A stretch of DNA of 64,000 nt from Cellulomonas sp. JH27-2 (GTDB taxonomy: Bacteria; Actinomycetota; Actinomycetes; Actinomycetales; Cellulomonadaceae), in NCBI RefSeq assembly GCF_014837175.1, contig NZ_JACYFR010000006.1, positions 1 through 64,000 on the forward strand, given 5' to 3'. Both the position numbers and the translations under genes were made by a program. Within the stretch, counting starts at the first letter, position 1, and each line of letters starts with the position of its first letter. Below are positions 16,751 to 25,561 of this stretch, in pieces. Below the pieces are notes generated by a model. It was given only the letters and a program-made list of their open reading frames with translations, did not search any database and had not been told where the DNA came from.

Positions 16751-17329
16751 TCAGCCCTTGTTCTTCGCCGCCGCCTTCGCGGCCTTCTTCGTCGCACGCA
16801 CCTCGGACAGTGACTGCGGGTCGGTGACGTCCGCGATCGACCGGCGCGCACCGTCCTCGCCGTAGGCGCCGGCGGCCTCGCGCCAGCCCGACGGCTCGAC
16901 GCCGTACTGCTTGCCCAGCAGCGCGACGAAGATGCGCGCCTTCTGCTCGCCGAACCCGGGCAGCGCCTTGAGGCGACGCAGGACGGTGGCACCGTCGGGG
17001 TCGTCGTCGGTCCACAGCCGCGTGACGTCGCCGTCGTAGCTATCGACGACCGCCGCGGCCACGGCCTGGATGCGGCCCGCCATCGACCCCGGGAACCGGT
17101 GGACGGCCGGCGGCGTCGCGCACAGCGCCGCGAACTCCTGCGGGTTCGCCTCCGCGATGCGGTGCACGTCGAGGCCGCCCATGCGCTCCGCGATCTTCGC
17201 CGGGCCGGCGAACGCGGACTCCATCGTCACCTGCTGGTCCAGCAGCATCCCGATCAGCAGAGCGAACGGGTCTTCGGTGAGGAGGGCGTCGGCGGCGTCG
17301 TCGCCCGTGAGCCACAGTCGAGGTGCCAT
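16751..17329 (-). CDS. HhH-GPD-type base-excision DNA repair protein
   Basis: This 192-residue protein of the HhH-GPD superfamily is in the actinobacterial group related to endonuclease III. It begins APRLWLTGDDAADALL and has LLDQQVTMESAFAGPAKI (residues about 28-45) and the helix-hairpin-helix LKALPGFGEQKARIFVALLG (about 130-150). The C-terminus is lysine/alanine-rich. No iron-sulfur cluster cysteines are seen at the C-terminus, and the catalytic lysine of Nth is not obvious, so the lesion is unknown. ATG 17329 was chosen because homology-like sequence begins there; an in-frame upstream extension is low in complexity. Transcribed divergently from the GNAT gene. Confidence 0.82.
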   Translation of the reverse strand: MAPRLWLTGDDAADALLTEDPFALLIGMLLDQQVTMESAFAGPAKIAERMGGLDVHRIAEANPQEFAALCATPPAVHRFPGSMAGRIQAVAAAVVDSYDGDVTRLWTDDDPDGATVLRRLKALPGFGEQKARIFVALLGKQYGVEPSGWREAAGAYGEDGARRSIADVTDPQSLSEVRATKKAAKAAAKNKG

Positions 17330-17403
17330 GGCCCCATCCTGCCCGACGAACGGGCGGCCGGGCGTGGCCAGGGGCCGACGACGGGTGGTTCGGACCGCTG
17401 AAC

Positions 17404-17409
17404 TAGGCT
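17404..17409 (+). promoter_or_regulatory. -10 box of a leaderless transcript (GNAT gene)
   Basis: TAGGCT is followed by 7 nt and then GTG 17417, with no ribosome binding site. Confidence 0.5.
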
Positions 17410-17416
17410 CGTCCCC

Positions 17417-17977
17417 GTGCTGATCCGGGAACGCGTCGACACCGACCTGCCGCGGCTCGAGGAGATCCTGCACACGACCTACGAGCGGGACGGTTACCCC
17501 TTCCGCGCGGAGAGCGTGTCGGCGGGCTGGCTCGTGCGGCACGGCGACCTCGCGTGGGTGCTGGTCGTCGATGGGGTGGTCGTCGGGCACGTCGCCCTCC
17601 ACCTGTCGGTGGACGGGGGCCCGTCAGGTGAGGGCTCCTCGGGCGACGGCGCCGAGATCGTGCGTTACTTCGTCGCCCCGGAGGCGCGCGGGACGGGCGG
17701 CGCGTCGCTCCTCCTGCAGCGTGCGCTCGCCGAGGCCTACGAACGTGCCGGCGACGCGTGGCTCGTGGTCATGCCGCACAACACCCGTGCGGTCGCGGCG
17801 TACGCGCGCGCCGGTCTCGTTCCCGACGGTGAGACTTCGTGGACCGACGTCGAGGGCGTCGAGCACCCGCTGCTCCGGTTCAGGGCATCGGGCAGCCGGG
17901 CGCCGAGTATCCCAGCGCCAGCCAGACCCCGGCAGGTCGCCGGGGCGACTTCGCGCGACAGCGACTCGGGCGTGTGA
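17417..17977 (+). CDS. GNAT-family N-acetyltransferase
   Basis: This 186-residue GNAT acyltransferase uses acetyl-CoA; its substrate is unknown. The acetyl-CoA motif region reads RYFVAPEARGTGGASLLLQ (about residues 94-112), and the C-terminal NTRAVAAYARAGLVP is the typical helix-strand of motif B. The last 30 residues are proline/serine-rich and probably disordered. GTG 17417 is 7 nt after TAGGCT, so the transcript appears leaderless. The stop overlaps one possible cofC start (GTG 17974), so cofC may be co-transcribed with it. Confidence 0.85.
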   Translation: MLIRERVDTDLPRLEEILHTTYERDGYPFRAESVSAGWLVRHGDLAWVLVVDGVVVGHVALHLSVDGGPSGEGSSGDGAEIVRYFVAPEARGTGGASLLLQRALAEAYERAGDAWLVVMPHNTRAVAAYARAGLVPDGETSWTDVEGVEHPLLRFRASGSRAPSIPAPARPRQVAGATSRDSDSGV

Positions 17978-17988
17978 CGATCGGCGCC

Positions 17989-18696
17989 GTGAGCGATATG
18001 GACCGGTGGGTCGTCGTGGTGCCCGTGAAGGTGGCCTCCGCGGGCAAGACCCGGCTGGCCGGGGCCCTCGACGCGCGGGCGCGGACGGCGCTCGTGCGCG
18101 CGATGGCCCTGGACACCGTCGACGCCGCGTCCGCTGCCGGGCGGGTCGCGCGTGTGCTCGTCGTGACCGCGGACCCCGTGCTCGTCGGGGCCGCCGGGCA
18201 CGGTTTCGGCGTCGTCGCGGAGCCGATGTCGGGAAAGCCGGGGCCAGGTGAGCCGGCTTCGGAAGCCAGCCAGACGCACACGTACAGCTCCGCGCAGCTC
18301 AGCCCGCTCAACCGGGCGATCGAGGCGGGGATCGCGGAAGCGCGACGGCTCGTCCCTCGCGCGAGCGTCGCGGTATTGCTCGGAGACGTGCCCGCGTTGC
18401 GGCCCTCCGACCTGGATGTGGCGCTGGCGCTTGCCGACGACGTGCCGCGGGGGTTCGTCGCCGACGCCGACGGCTCGGGGACGACGCTGCTGACCGGCGC
18501 GCGGGGGGCCGAGCTTTACCCGCGGTTCGGGATGGGGTCTGCCGCAGCCCACGCAGCGAGCGGGCATGGCCGGCTCGACGTGCCGTCGTCGTCGACCCTG
18601 CGGCGGGACGTGGACGTGCCCGCCGACCTCGAAGCTGTCGCTGCGCTCGGGCTCGGGCGGCGGACCGCCGCGCTGCTGGACCGGCTGCGAGGCTGA
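17989..18696 (+). CDS. cofC: 2-phospho-L-lactate (or PEP) guanylyltransferase
   Basis: This CofC/FbiD-type nucleotidyltransferase of about 235 residues activates 2-phospholactate or phosphoenolpyruvate with GTP for F420 synthesis. The N-terminal VVVPVKVASAGKTRLAG is the conserved nucleotide site, and VAVLLGDVPALRPSDLDVAL supplies the metal-binding Asp. SSSTLRRDVDVPADLEAV ends the fold. Between the VVAEPM strand and the LNRAIEAG motif there is an extra loop of about 25 residues (Gly/Pro/Ser/Thr-rich) not typical of the family. Possible starts are GTG 17974 (overlapping the GNAT stop), GTG 17989 and ATG 17998; the family begins close to the latter two. cofD lies about 2 kb away on the opposite strand. 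Confidence 0.88.
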   Translation: MSDMDRWVVVVPVKVASAGKTRLAGALDARARTALVRAMALDTVDAASAAGRVARVLVVTADPVLVGAAGHGFGVVAEPMSGKPGPGEPASEASQTHTYSSAQLSPLNRAIEAGIAEARRLVPRASVAVLLGDVPALRPSDLDVALALADDVPRGFVADADGSGTTLLTGARGAELYPRFGMGSAAAHAASGHGRLDVPSSSTLRRDVDVPADLEAVAALGLGRRTAALLDRLRG

Positions 18697-18811
18697 CGGC
18701 GGCGGTCGGACGGACCTGCGTTCGACCGGGGGTACCGACCTTGGTCTGTGGACAGATCGGACATTTTGTCGGTGGTCGGCCGTACAGTTGTTCGAGTCGA
18801 GGTCGTAATTC

Positions 18812-18854
18812 GAGCACGTCCTGGTTGAGCACGTCCTGATTGAGCAAGGGGGTT
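18812..18854. repeat. Short tandem repeat before the HNH gene
   Basis: Two 15-bp copies of GAGCACGTCCTG(G/A)TT at 18812-18826 and 18827-18841 are followed by a degenerate third copy. They lie directly upstream of the ribosome binding site of the DUF222-HNH gene. Confidence 0.6.
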
Positions 18855-18858
18855 GAGG

Positions 18859-20388
18859 ATGTCCGAGCGTCCCGCCGGATTCGTGGAGTCGAGTCGTGTG
18901 CCGTCGCGGCCGCGTGAGCGCCCGCACCTGATGTCCGACGTCGCCCCCGGCGAACTTGTGCCTGGCGTCTCCGCCGCTGGTTTGTCCGGCGCCGCTGGTT
19001 TGTCCGGCGTCTCCGCCGCTGGTTTGTCCGGCGTCTCCGCCGCGGCGGCCCTGCTTGCCGACTTCGCTCCCGACGACCCGGCTCGGCGTTTGCCCACGTT
19101 CCCCGTCGAGGCTCCGACGTCGAGGATCGTCGCGGCGCTGGAGTCCGTCGATCCCGCGTCGCTGTCGCCGATCGACCTGGTGGAATGGGTCGCGGGGTGG
19201 CATCAAGTCATGGCGGCGACCACGGCTCAGCAGGCGCGCGGCGTCCACGTCGCCGCCACGCGGCCCGGCCCGATGGGGGACTTCGTCACTGACGAGGTGG
19301 CGTGCGCGCTCGTGGTCACGCGGCAGTCGGTGGAGCAGCTCGTCGGACGCGCGGCGGGCCTCGATGCCTCGCCCGAGCTCGCGGAAGCACTCATGCTCGG
19401 CCTCGTCGACGCACGCAAGGTGGACGTGATCCTGCTCGGCACTCTCACGCTGCCGGAGTCGTCGCGTCGGTGCGTGATCGCGCAGGCCACGGAGGCAGCG
19501 CGGGGTCTGACCGCGCCGCAGCTCCGCCGGCACGTGCGACGGCTCGTCCTGGTCGCGGACCCGGCCAGCGCCGAGCAGCGCGAGAAGGAGGCGCGCAAGG
19601 AGCGAGGCGTCGATCTGCGCTGGGGCCACGACTCGATGGCCTGGGTCAGTGCGTACCTTCCTGCAGCAGCCGCGATGAGCGCGATGACGGTGATCGAGGC
19701 CCTCGCGGCGGCCGCGGGTGCGCACGACGACCGCACCGTCGACCAGCGCCGCGCGGACGCGTTCGCGGACGTCTTCGGAGCGATCCTCGACGCCGATCAG
19801 GCGCCCGACGGCACACCGCTGGCGCGTCGCCACGGACAGCGCGCGAGCATCAACGTGACGGTCGCCGCGACCACGTTGCTCGGGCTCGATGACCTGCCCG
19901 GCGACCTCGCGGGCTACGGCCCGATCCCCGCGCACGTCGCGCGGGAGATCGCCCAGGATGCGACGTGGAGCCGGATCCTCACGGAACCTGCGTCCGGCGC
20001 GTTCCTCGAGCGGTCCCGCGGCACCTACCGGCCAGGTGCGGACCTGACGCGGACCGTGATCACGCGGGACGTGACGTGCACGTACCCCGGGTGCCGACAG
20101 TCAGCGGCTCGCAGCGAGCTCGACCACATCGAACCCTTCAACCACGCAGACCCCCGGGCCGGGGGAGCGACGTCGGAGGACAACCTGCACGCCGTGTGCA
20201 AGCACCACCACCAGGCCAAGACCGCCAAGCTCTGGAACGCCCGGCGCGACAAGGCCACGGGGAACACGATCTGGACCAGCCCGCTGGGCATCACCTACGC
20301 GCGCTCCCCGATCCCGGTCTACGCCGGTGAGGCGGTCTATGGCCCCCACCGTCCCCAGCGAGCACCGCAGGAACGGCCGCCGTTCTGA
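18859..20388 (+). CDS. DUF222 / HNH endonuclease domain protein (13E12-like)
   Basis: This 509-residue protein has an N-terminal DUF222 region (about 80-360) and a C-terminal HNH nuclease motif. The HNH reads CTYPGCRQSA, SELDHIEPFNHADPRAGG, EDNLHAVCKHHHQAKT, with both cysteine pairs and catalytic His present. The family is abundant and multicopy in actinobacteria (mycobacterial 13E12 repeats). Its biological role is unknown and it is not a proven mobile element. A repetitive GLSGVSAA tract lies at residues 36-62. Start ATG 18859 is preceded by AGGGGG. The gene is placed between cofC and cofD, two genes of one pathway, which hints at insertion. Confidence 0.88.
   Translation: MSERPAGFVESSRVPSRPRERPHLMSDVAPGELVPGVSAAGLSGAAGLSGVSAAGLSGVSAAAALLADFAPDDPARRLPTFPVEAPTSRIVAALESVDPASLSPIDLVEWVAGWHQVMAATTAQQARGVHVAATRPGPMGDFVTDEVACALVVTRQSVEQLVGRAAGLDASPELAEALMLGLVDARKVDVILLGTLTLPESSRRCVIAQATEAARGLTAPQLRRHVRRLVLVADPASAEQREKEARKERGVDLRWGHDSMAWVSAYLPAAAAMSAMTVIEALAAAAGAHDDRTVDQRRADAFADVFGAILDADQAPDGTPLARRHGQRASINVTVAATTLLGLDDLPGDLAGYGPIPAHVAREIAQDATWSRILTEPASGAFLERSRGTYRPGADLTRTVITRDVTCTYPGCRQSAARSELDHIEPFNHADPRAGGATSEDNLHAVCKHHHQAKTAKLWNARRDKATGNTIWTSPLGITYARSPIPVYAGEAVYGPHRPQRAPQERPPF
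18964..19044 (+). repeat. In-frame tandem repeat encoding GVSAAGLS
   Basis: A 24-bp unit occurs at 18964-18987 and 19006-19029, an 18-bp shortened copy at 18988-19005, and a partial copy at 19030-19044. All lengths are multiples of three, so the copy number can vary without a frameshift. Confidence 0.75.
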
Positions 20389-20533
20389 TCCGCTGAGAGC
20401 ACTCAGGCAGGCCGCAGACGACCGACGGCGCCCGGCCGCAAGGGGCTTTCTTGATCTGCCGGTTGCTTCCTCGCGCCTCGCTGCCTCCTTTCGGAGCGCT
20501 CGCTGGACCGGCCACGTCGCGGCCGACTTCGGT

Positions 20534-20578
20534 GCGCCCTGGCGCCCTGGCGCCCTGGCGGCTGGCGGCGCAGGGCGC
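20534..20578. terminator. Repeat-hairpin between convergent HNH gene and cofD
   Basis: Three tandem GCGCCCTG units (20534-20557) are followed, 13 nt later, by the complement CAGGGCGC (20571-20578), giving an 8-bp stem. It sits between two convergent stops (20388 and 20596), so a bidirectional terminator is plausible, although no T-tract is seen. Confidence 0.4.
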
Positions 20579-20595
20579 GCGCGTTCGGCTGGGCG

Positions 20596-21572
20596 TCAGG
20601 CCCGGGTGGCGAGGTCCAGCGCGGTCGCCGCGACGTGGGTTGCGGCGGGGACGTCGACCATGAGCGTGTCGGTCGCCGCCGTGCGCCAGCCCTCGTCGCG
20701 CAAAGTTGCGGCCGTGGCGGCGTCTGCGTCGTCGACCAGCCAGGCGTCCAGGAGGCCGCCGGAGTCGCGTCGACCGTAGTGGCGGGCGACGGCCTCGGCG
20801 CTGGTCTCGACGCCGATCGCGGTCAGGCACGCGTCGGCCATGCCTCGGACGGGGGCGCCGCCGACGATGGGGCTGACGCCCACGACGGACCCGCGGGCCG
20901 AGCGGATGGCGTCGCGGACTCCGGGCAGCGTCAGGATCGTGCCGACAGACACGACGGGGTTCGACGGCGGGATGACGACGAGGTCGGCGTCCGTCAGAGC
21001 CGCGAGCACGCCGGGTGCGGGGACGGCGTCGTCCAGCCCGACCTGCACGAACCCGAGCGCGGGCAGTGCGGCCCGGTGGCGGACCCACCACTCCTCGAAG
21101 TGGATGAGCCCGTCGGCGGTCTGCACGTGGGTCTCGACCTCGTGGTCGGTCGCGGGCAGGAGGCGCACGCCGGGCTTCCATCGCTCGCACAGCCGCTCCG
21201 TCACGGCCGACAAGGGCAGGCCCGAGCTCAGCAGCTCCGTGCGGGCCAGGTGGGTGGCCAGGTCCAGGTCGCCGAGCGTGAACCACTCCCAGCCCAGGCC
21301 GTAGGCGGCCAGGTCGTCGCTGGTGCGGCGGGTCTCGTCTCGCCGGCCCCAGCCCTGCTCCTCGTGCACGCCGCCGCCGAGGGTGTACATGAGCGTGTCG
21401 AGGTCGGGGCACACGCGCACACCGTGCAGCCACATGTCGTCGCCGACGTTCGCGACGACGGTGACGTCGGCCGTCGTCCCGCCCGAGCCGTCCGGCAGGC
21501 GAGTGCGCAACGCGGCCTGCAGCCCCCGCGTGAACCGGGCGCCGCCCACGCCGCCGGACAGGACGGTGATCT

Positions 21573-21576
<4 letters not shown>
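20596..21576 (-). CDS. cofD: 2-phospho-L-lactate transferase (LPPG:FO transferase)
   Basis: This 326-residue CofD (FbiA) joins the phospholactyl or phosphoenolpyruvyl group to FO, giving F420-0 or dehydro-F420-0. It begins KITVLSGGVGGARFTRGL, the conserved glycine-rich loop. Further motifs are VANVGDDMWLHGVRVCPDLD, TLGGGVHEEQGWG and VVGVSPIVGGAPVRGMADAC. GTG 21576 has AGGAG upstream and overlaps the stop of the ABC ATPase gene by 4 nt. The gene is therefore the last of a four-gene operon with the putative F420-0 importer. This coupling is informative, because an organism that has cofD needs FO rather than F420-0. Confidence 0.94.
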
Positions 21577-22387
<811 letters not shown>

Positions 22388-22397
<10 letters not shown>

Positions 22398-23464
22398 GAC
22401 GCCCCCTGACGGCGGCGCAGCAGCACGGCGAACACGGGCACGCCGACGATCGCGGTGACGATGCCGACCGGCAGCTCGCGCGGGTCGAACACCGTGCGCG
22501 CGAGCGTGTCCGCCCACACCAGGAAGACGGCGCCGGCCAGCGCCGCGACGGGCAGCAGGCGCCGGTGCGCGGGACCCGTCAGCGCGACGACGGCATGGGG
22601 CAGCACCAGCCCGACGAAGCCGATCGCGCCGCTCACGGCGACCATCGCTCCGGTCAGCAGGGCGACGAGCGTCATGAGCACCCACCGTGTCCGGTCGACG
22701 TCGATGCCCAGCGCGGCCGCGGCGGTGTCGCCGAACGCGAACGCGTCCAGCCGCACGCCCTGCGTCAGCACGACCGCGCCGACGACGAGCACCGCGACGC
22801 CCGCGATCGCGACGGACTGCCACGTCGAGCCGGCCAGCGACCCCAGCAGCCACGACAGGATCTCGCGGTACGAGTCGCCGGTGGCCGTCCAGAAGATCAC
22901 CAGCGAGGTCAGCGCCGCGCACAGCTGCGAGACCGCCAGCCCTGCGAGCACCGCGCGGCTGGGTGTGAGCGTCCCGCCGGTCCGTGCCAGGGCCAGGGTC
23001 GCGACGAGCGCGAGCAGTGCGCCCGCGAAGGCCGCGACCGGCAGCAGCAGCGACACGCCGACGACGAGCACGGCGACCGCACCCAGGGACGCGCCCGACG
23101 ACAGCCCCAGCAGATAGGGGTCGGCCAGCGGGTTGCGGGTCAGCGACTGCATGACCGCGCCGGCCAGCGCGAGCCCGGCACCGACCGCCGCGGCCGTCAG
23201 GACCCGGGGGAGCCGCAGCTCCCACACGATCGCGTCGTGCAGCCGCGGTACTGGCGCGACGTCGAGGCCCAGGTGGCCACCGATGCTCCGCGCGACCTCG
23301 CCCGGGCTGAGCCCGGCCGGTCCGATCGCGACCGTGACCAGGATGGTCGCGACCAGCAGGGCCAGGCCGACGACGACGAGGGTGGCCAGCGGGACGCGGC
23401 GCGCGGCCCGCGCCGGGTGCGCCACCTCCGCCTGCCGCGCTCCGGTCGTCGTCTGCCGGCTCAC
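22388..23464 (-). CDS. Putative F420-0 (or FO) ABC transporter, FecCD-type permease
   Basis: This 358-residue permease of the BtuC/FecCD family has about ten membrane segments. Conserved segments are LRLPRVLTAAAVGAGLALAG, QSLTRNPLADPYLLGLSSGA, and GAIGFVGLVLPHAVVALTGP, the coupling-helix region that contacts the ATPase. The C-terminus reads RELPVGIVTAIVGVPVFAVL. The GTG start overlaps the binding-protein stop by 4 nt. Substrate inference rests on the cassette and its linkage with cofD, not on residues seen here. Confidence 0.85.
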
Positions 23465-24498
23465 TTGTCGAGGTCCGCCAGCTGCTGGTCCAGCGAGACC
23501 ACGGCCTCGGCGTTGCGCACTCCGGCCTCGGTGGAGGCGAACGGCAGCGTCAGGTACCGCTTCTCCTTGACCGCGGTCAGCTCGCGCGTGGCCGCGTTGG
23601 ACTCCAGGAGCTTGATCTTGTCGGCCGCCGTGTTCCAGGTCGCGTCGACGAGCACGATGACGTCCGGGTCGTCGGCCACGATCTGCTCCCAGCCCGCGGA
23701 CGTCCACGTGTCGTGCACCGACGCGAAGATGTTCGTCAGGCCCGCGGCGTCCATGATCATCTGCGGCGACCCGATCCCGGCGCCCACGTACGGGGTGTCG
23801 GTGCCGGACGAGTACCAGAGCGCTGTCGTCTTCTGCGCAGGCTTCGTCGCGGTCGCCAGCGACGCCTTCATCCCGTCGACCACCTTCGTCGCGGCGTCCG
23901 GCACGCCGAAGATCGAGCCGACCTCGCCGACCTCGCCGTACACGTCGTCGAACGTCAGCGGGTCGGGCTTGTACTCCGGCTCCTTGCACGCGGCCGGCGA
24001 CACGTACGTGCCGATGCCGAGCTTCGCCAGCCCGGCCCGGTCGCCCGCGCCGTCGGCGGAGAAGTTGGACTCCCAGCCGCCGTAGACGAAGTCGGGGTCG
24101 ACGGCCAGGAGCGCCTCCTGGCCGGGCACCTGTGGTGAGAGCACGGGGACGTCCTGGGCGGCGTCCGCCCACTCGTCGGGCACCGGACCGTCCGAGAACG
24201 CCGTGCCCACCAGGCGGTCCTGCAGGCCGAGCGCCAGCATCATCTCGGTCGCCGTGGACTTGATCGTCACCACCCGCTGCGGCGGGGTCGTGACCTTCAC
24301 GGTGGTCCCGCAGTTGTCGAGCGTCACGGGTGTGAAGGCGCCCGACGACGAGCCGGCTGACGAGCTCGGCGACGAGCCGCTCGCCGTGCTCGGGCGTCCG
24401 GCCGTCGCGTCGGACGAGCACGCGCTCAGTCCGAGCGTGAGCACGACGCTCGTCGCGAGGGCCCAGCGGGCGGTGGCGTCGGTCCTGAAGGAAGGCAT
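23461..24498 (-). CDS. Putative F420-0 (or FO) ABC transporter, substrate-binding lipoprotein
   Basis: This 345-residue periplasmic-binding-type lipoprotein has a signal peptide ending in the lipobox LSAC (Cys27), a Ser/Ala linker, and a BtuF/FepB-like fold. That fold carries PQRVVTIKSTATEMMLALGL, VPVLSPQVPGQEALLAVDPD and WEQIVADDPDVIVLVDATWN. It is extracytoplasmic and delivers ligand to the permease. The sequence style matches the actinobacterial clade proposed to bind F420-0, defined by co-occurrence with cofE and F420 enzymes. ATG 24498 is first in the four-gene operon ending in cofD. The 152-bp divergent region to the SDR gene has no obvious cobalamin riboswitch. Confidence 0.82.
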   Translation of the reverse strand: MPSFRTDATARWALATSVVLTLGLSACSSDATAGRPSTASGSSPSSSAGSSSGAFTPVTLDNCGTTVKVTTPPQRVVTIKSTATEMMLALGLQDRLVGTAFSDGPVPDEWADAAQDVPVLSPQVPGQEALLAVDPDFVYGGWESNFSADGAGDRAGLAKLGIGTYVSPAACKEPEYKPDPLTFDDVYGEVGEVGSIFGVPDAATKVVDGMKASLATATKPAQKTTALWYSSGTDTPYVGAGIGSPQMIMDAAGLTNIFASVHDTWTSAGWEQIVADDPDVIVLVDATWNTAADKIKLLESNAATRELTAVKEKRYLTLPFASTEAGVRNAEAVVSLDQQLADLDK

Positions 24499-24638
24499 GC
24501 GGCAGCTCCGGGGGTGAGGGGTGCGGGTCGTTCCGCGTGATCACTCGGCGCACGTCGCGCCGCCGGAGGCCGCCCGAACGTCCGGGCGACGAGCACCGAC
24601 CACATCCGGCCGGGTTCCGCGTCCCAGGTTAGTCCGCC

Positions 24639-24644
24639 TACGGT
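24639..24644 (+). promoter_or_regulatory. -10 box of a leaderless transcript (SDR gene)
   Basis: TACGGT is followed by 6 nt and then ATG 24651, without a ribosome binding site. Confidence 0.5.
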
Positions 24645-24650
24645 GACGCC

Positions 24651-25457
24651 ATGACCTCCACACCTGACCTGCCCGCGGCACCCGACGCGACCGACGACTC
24701 CCGCCCGACCTCTGCTGCCCGTCGCGTCCTGGTCACGGGCGCGTCGTCGGGCATCGGTGCCGCGACCGTCCGGCGGCTGTGCGCGGACGGCTGGGACGTC
24801 GTCGCGACGGCCCGCCGCGGGGACCGCCTCGCGGACCTCGCCGGGGAGACGGGCGCCGAGGTCTTCGCGGCCGACGTCACCGACCCGGCCGGTGTCGCCG
24901 CGCTCGCGGACCACGTGGAGCAGACCGGTGGCCTCGACGCCCTGGTCAACAACGCCGGTGGAGCGTTCGGCCTCGACCCCGTGGCGACGTCCGACGTCGA
25001 GCAGTGGCGGGCGATGTACGAGGTCAACGTGCTGGGGACCTTGCAGGTCACGCAGGCGATGCTCCCGCTGCTGCGGGCGCGCGGGGGCGGCGACGTCGTC
25101 GTCGTGACGTCGACCGCGGCCGAGGGGCCCTACGAGGGTGGCGCCGGCTATACCGGCGCCAAGCATGCCGAGCGGATGCTCGCGACGACGCTGCGCTGGG
25201 AGATCGTCGACGAGCCCATCCGTGTCATCCAGATCGCGCCCGGGGCGGTGGCGACCGAGGAGTTCTCGCTCGTCCGCTTCGACGGGGACGCCGAGCGTGC
25301 GGCCGCGGTCTACGCGGGCTACGAGCCGTTGGTGGCCGACGACATCGCCGACGCGATCTCCTGGACGCTGTCCCGTCCGCCGCACGTGAACGTGGACCTG
25401 CTGGTTGTCCGGCCGCGCGCCCAGGCGAGCAACACGAAGACGTCGCGCACGGCCTGA
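24651..25457 (+). CDS. Short-chain dehydrogenase/reductase
   Basis: This 268-residue classical SDR has the NAD(P) site VLVTGASSGIGAATV (about residues 25-39), an NNAGGAFG motif near 100, and the catalytic Tyr-x3-Lys as YTGAKHAE with a Ser/Thr in the preceding VTSTAAEG strand. The RR after ASSGIG and the later ARRGDR suggest NADP preference (inference). The substrate is unknown; it resembles YdfG-like oxidoreductases. ATG 24651 lies 6 nt after TACGGT, so the mRNA is probably leaderless. It is divergent from the transporter operon. Confidence 0.88.
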   Translation: MTSTPDLPAAPDATDDSRPTSAARRVLVTGASSGIGAATVRRLCADGWDVVATARRGDRLADLAGETGAEVFAADVTDPAGVAALADHVEQTGGLDALVNNAGGAFGLDPVATSDVEQWRAMYEVNVLGTLQVTQAMLPLLRARGGGDVVVVTSTAAEGPYEGGAGYTGAKHAERMLATTLRWEIVDEPIRVIQIAPGAVATEEFSLVRFDGDAERAAAVYAGYEPLVADDIADAISWTLSRPPHVNVDLLVVRPRAQASNTKTSRTA

Positions 25458-25548
25458 ACGGGGCGTCGGCCGGCGCGGCGCTCGACGCTCGGCAAGGTTG
25501 CTCGGGTCACCAGTCGGACACGCCGGGTGCGTTGTCGGCGGGCGTGCT

Positions 25549-25554
25549 TACAGT
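25549..25554 (+). promoter_or_regulatory. -10 box of a leaderless transcript (ABC exporter operon)
   Basis: TACAGT is followed by 7 nt and then GTG 25562; this favours 25562 over GTG 25553, which lies inside the box. Confidence 0.5.
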
Positions 25555-25561
25555 GACGGAC

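Noticed and set aside
16600..16992. A 130-codon minus-strand frame running through the YbjQ remnant
   Set aside because: Its N-terminal two thirds is an out-of-frame shadow of the HhH-GPD gene; only the last 45 codons resemble a protein family.
18859..20388. HNH gene as an insertion sequence, group II intron or prophage relic
   Set aside because: No terminal inverted repeats, target duplications, reverse transcriptase or phage genes adjoin it.
24624..24642. CCAGGTTAGTCCGCCTA as an iron-regulator (IdeR/DmdR) box before the ABC transporter
   Set aside because: Only the left half matches the consensus, and the right part contains the -10 box of the SDR gene. Iron control is not supported.
24499..24650. 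Cobalamin riboswitch before the BtuFCD-like operon
   Set aside because: No B12-box-like sequence or conserved core is visible in 152 bp.
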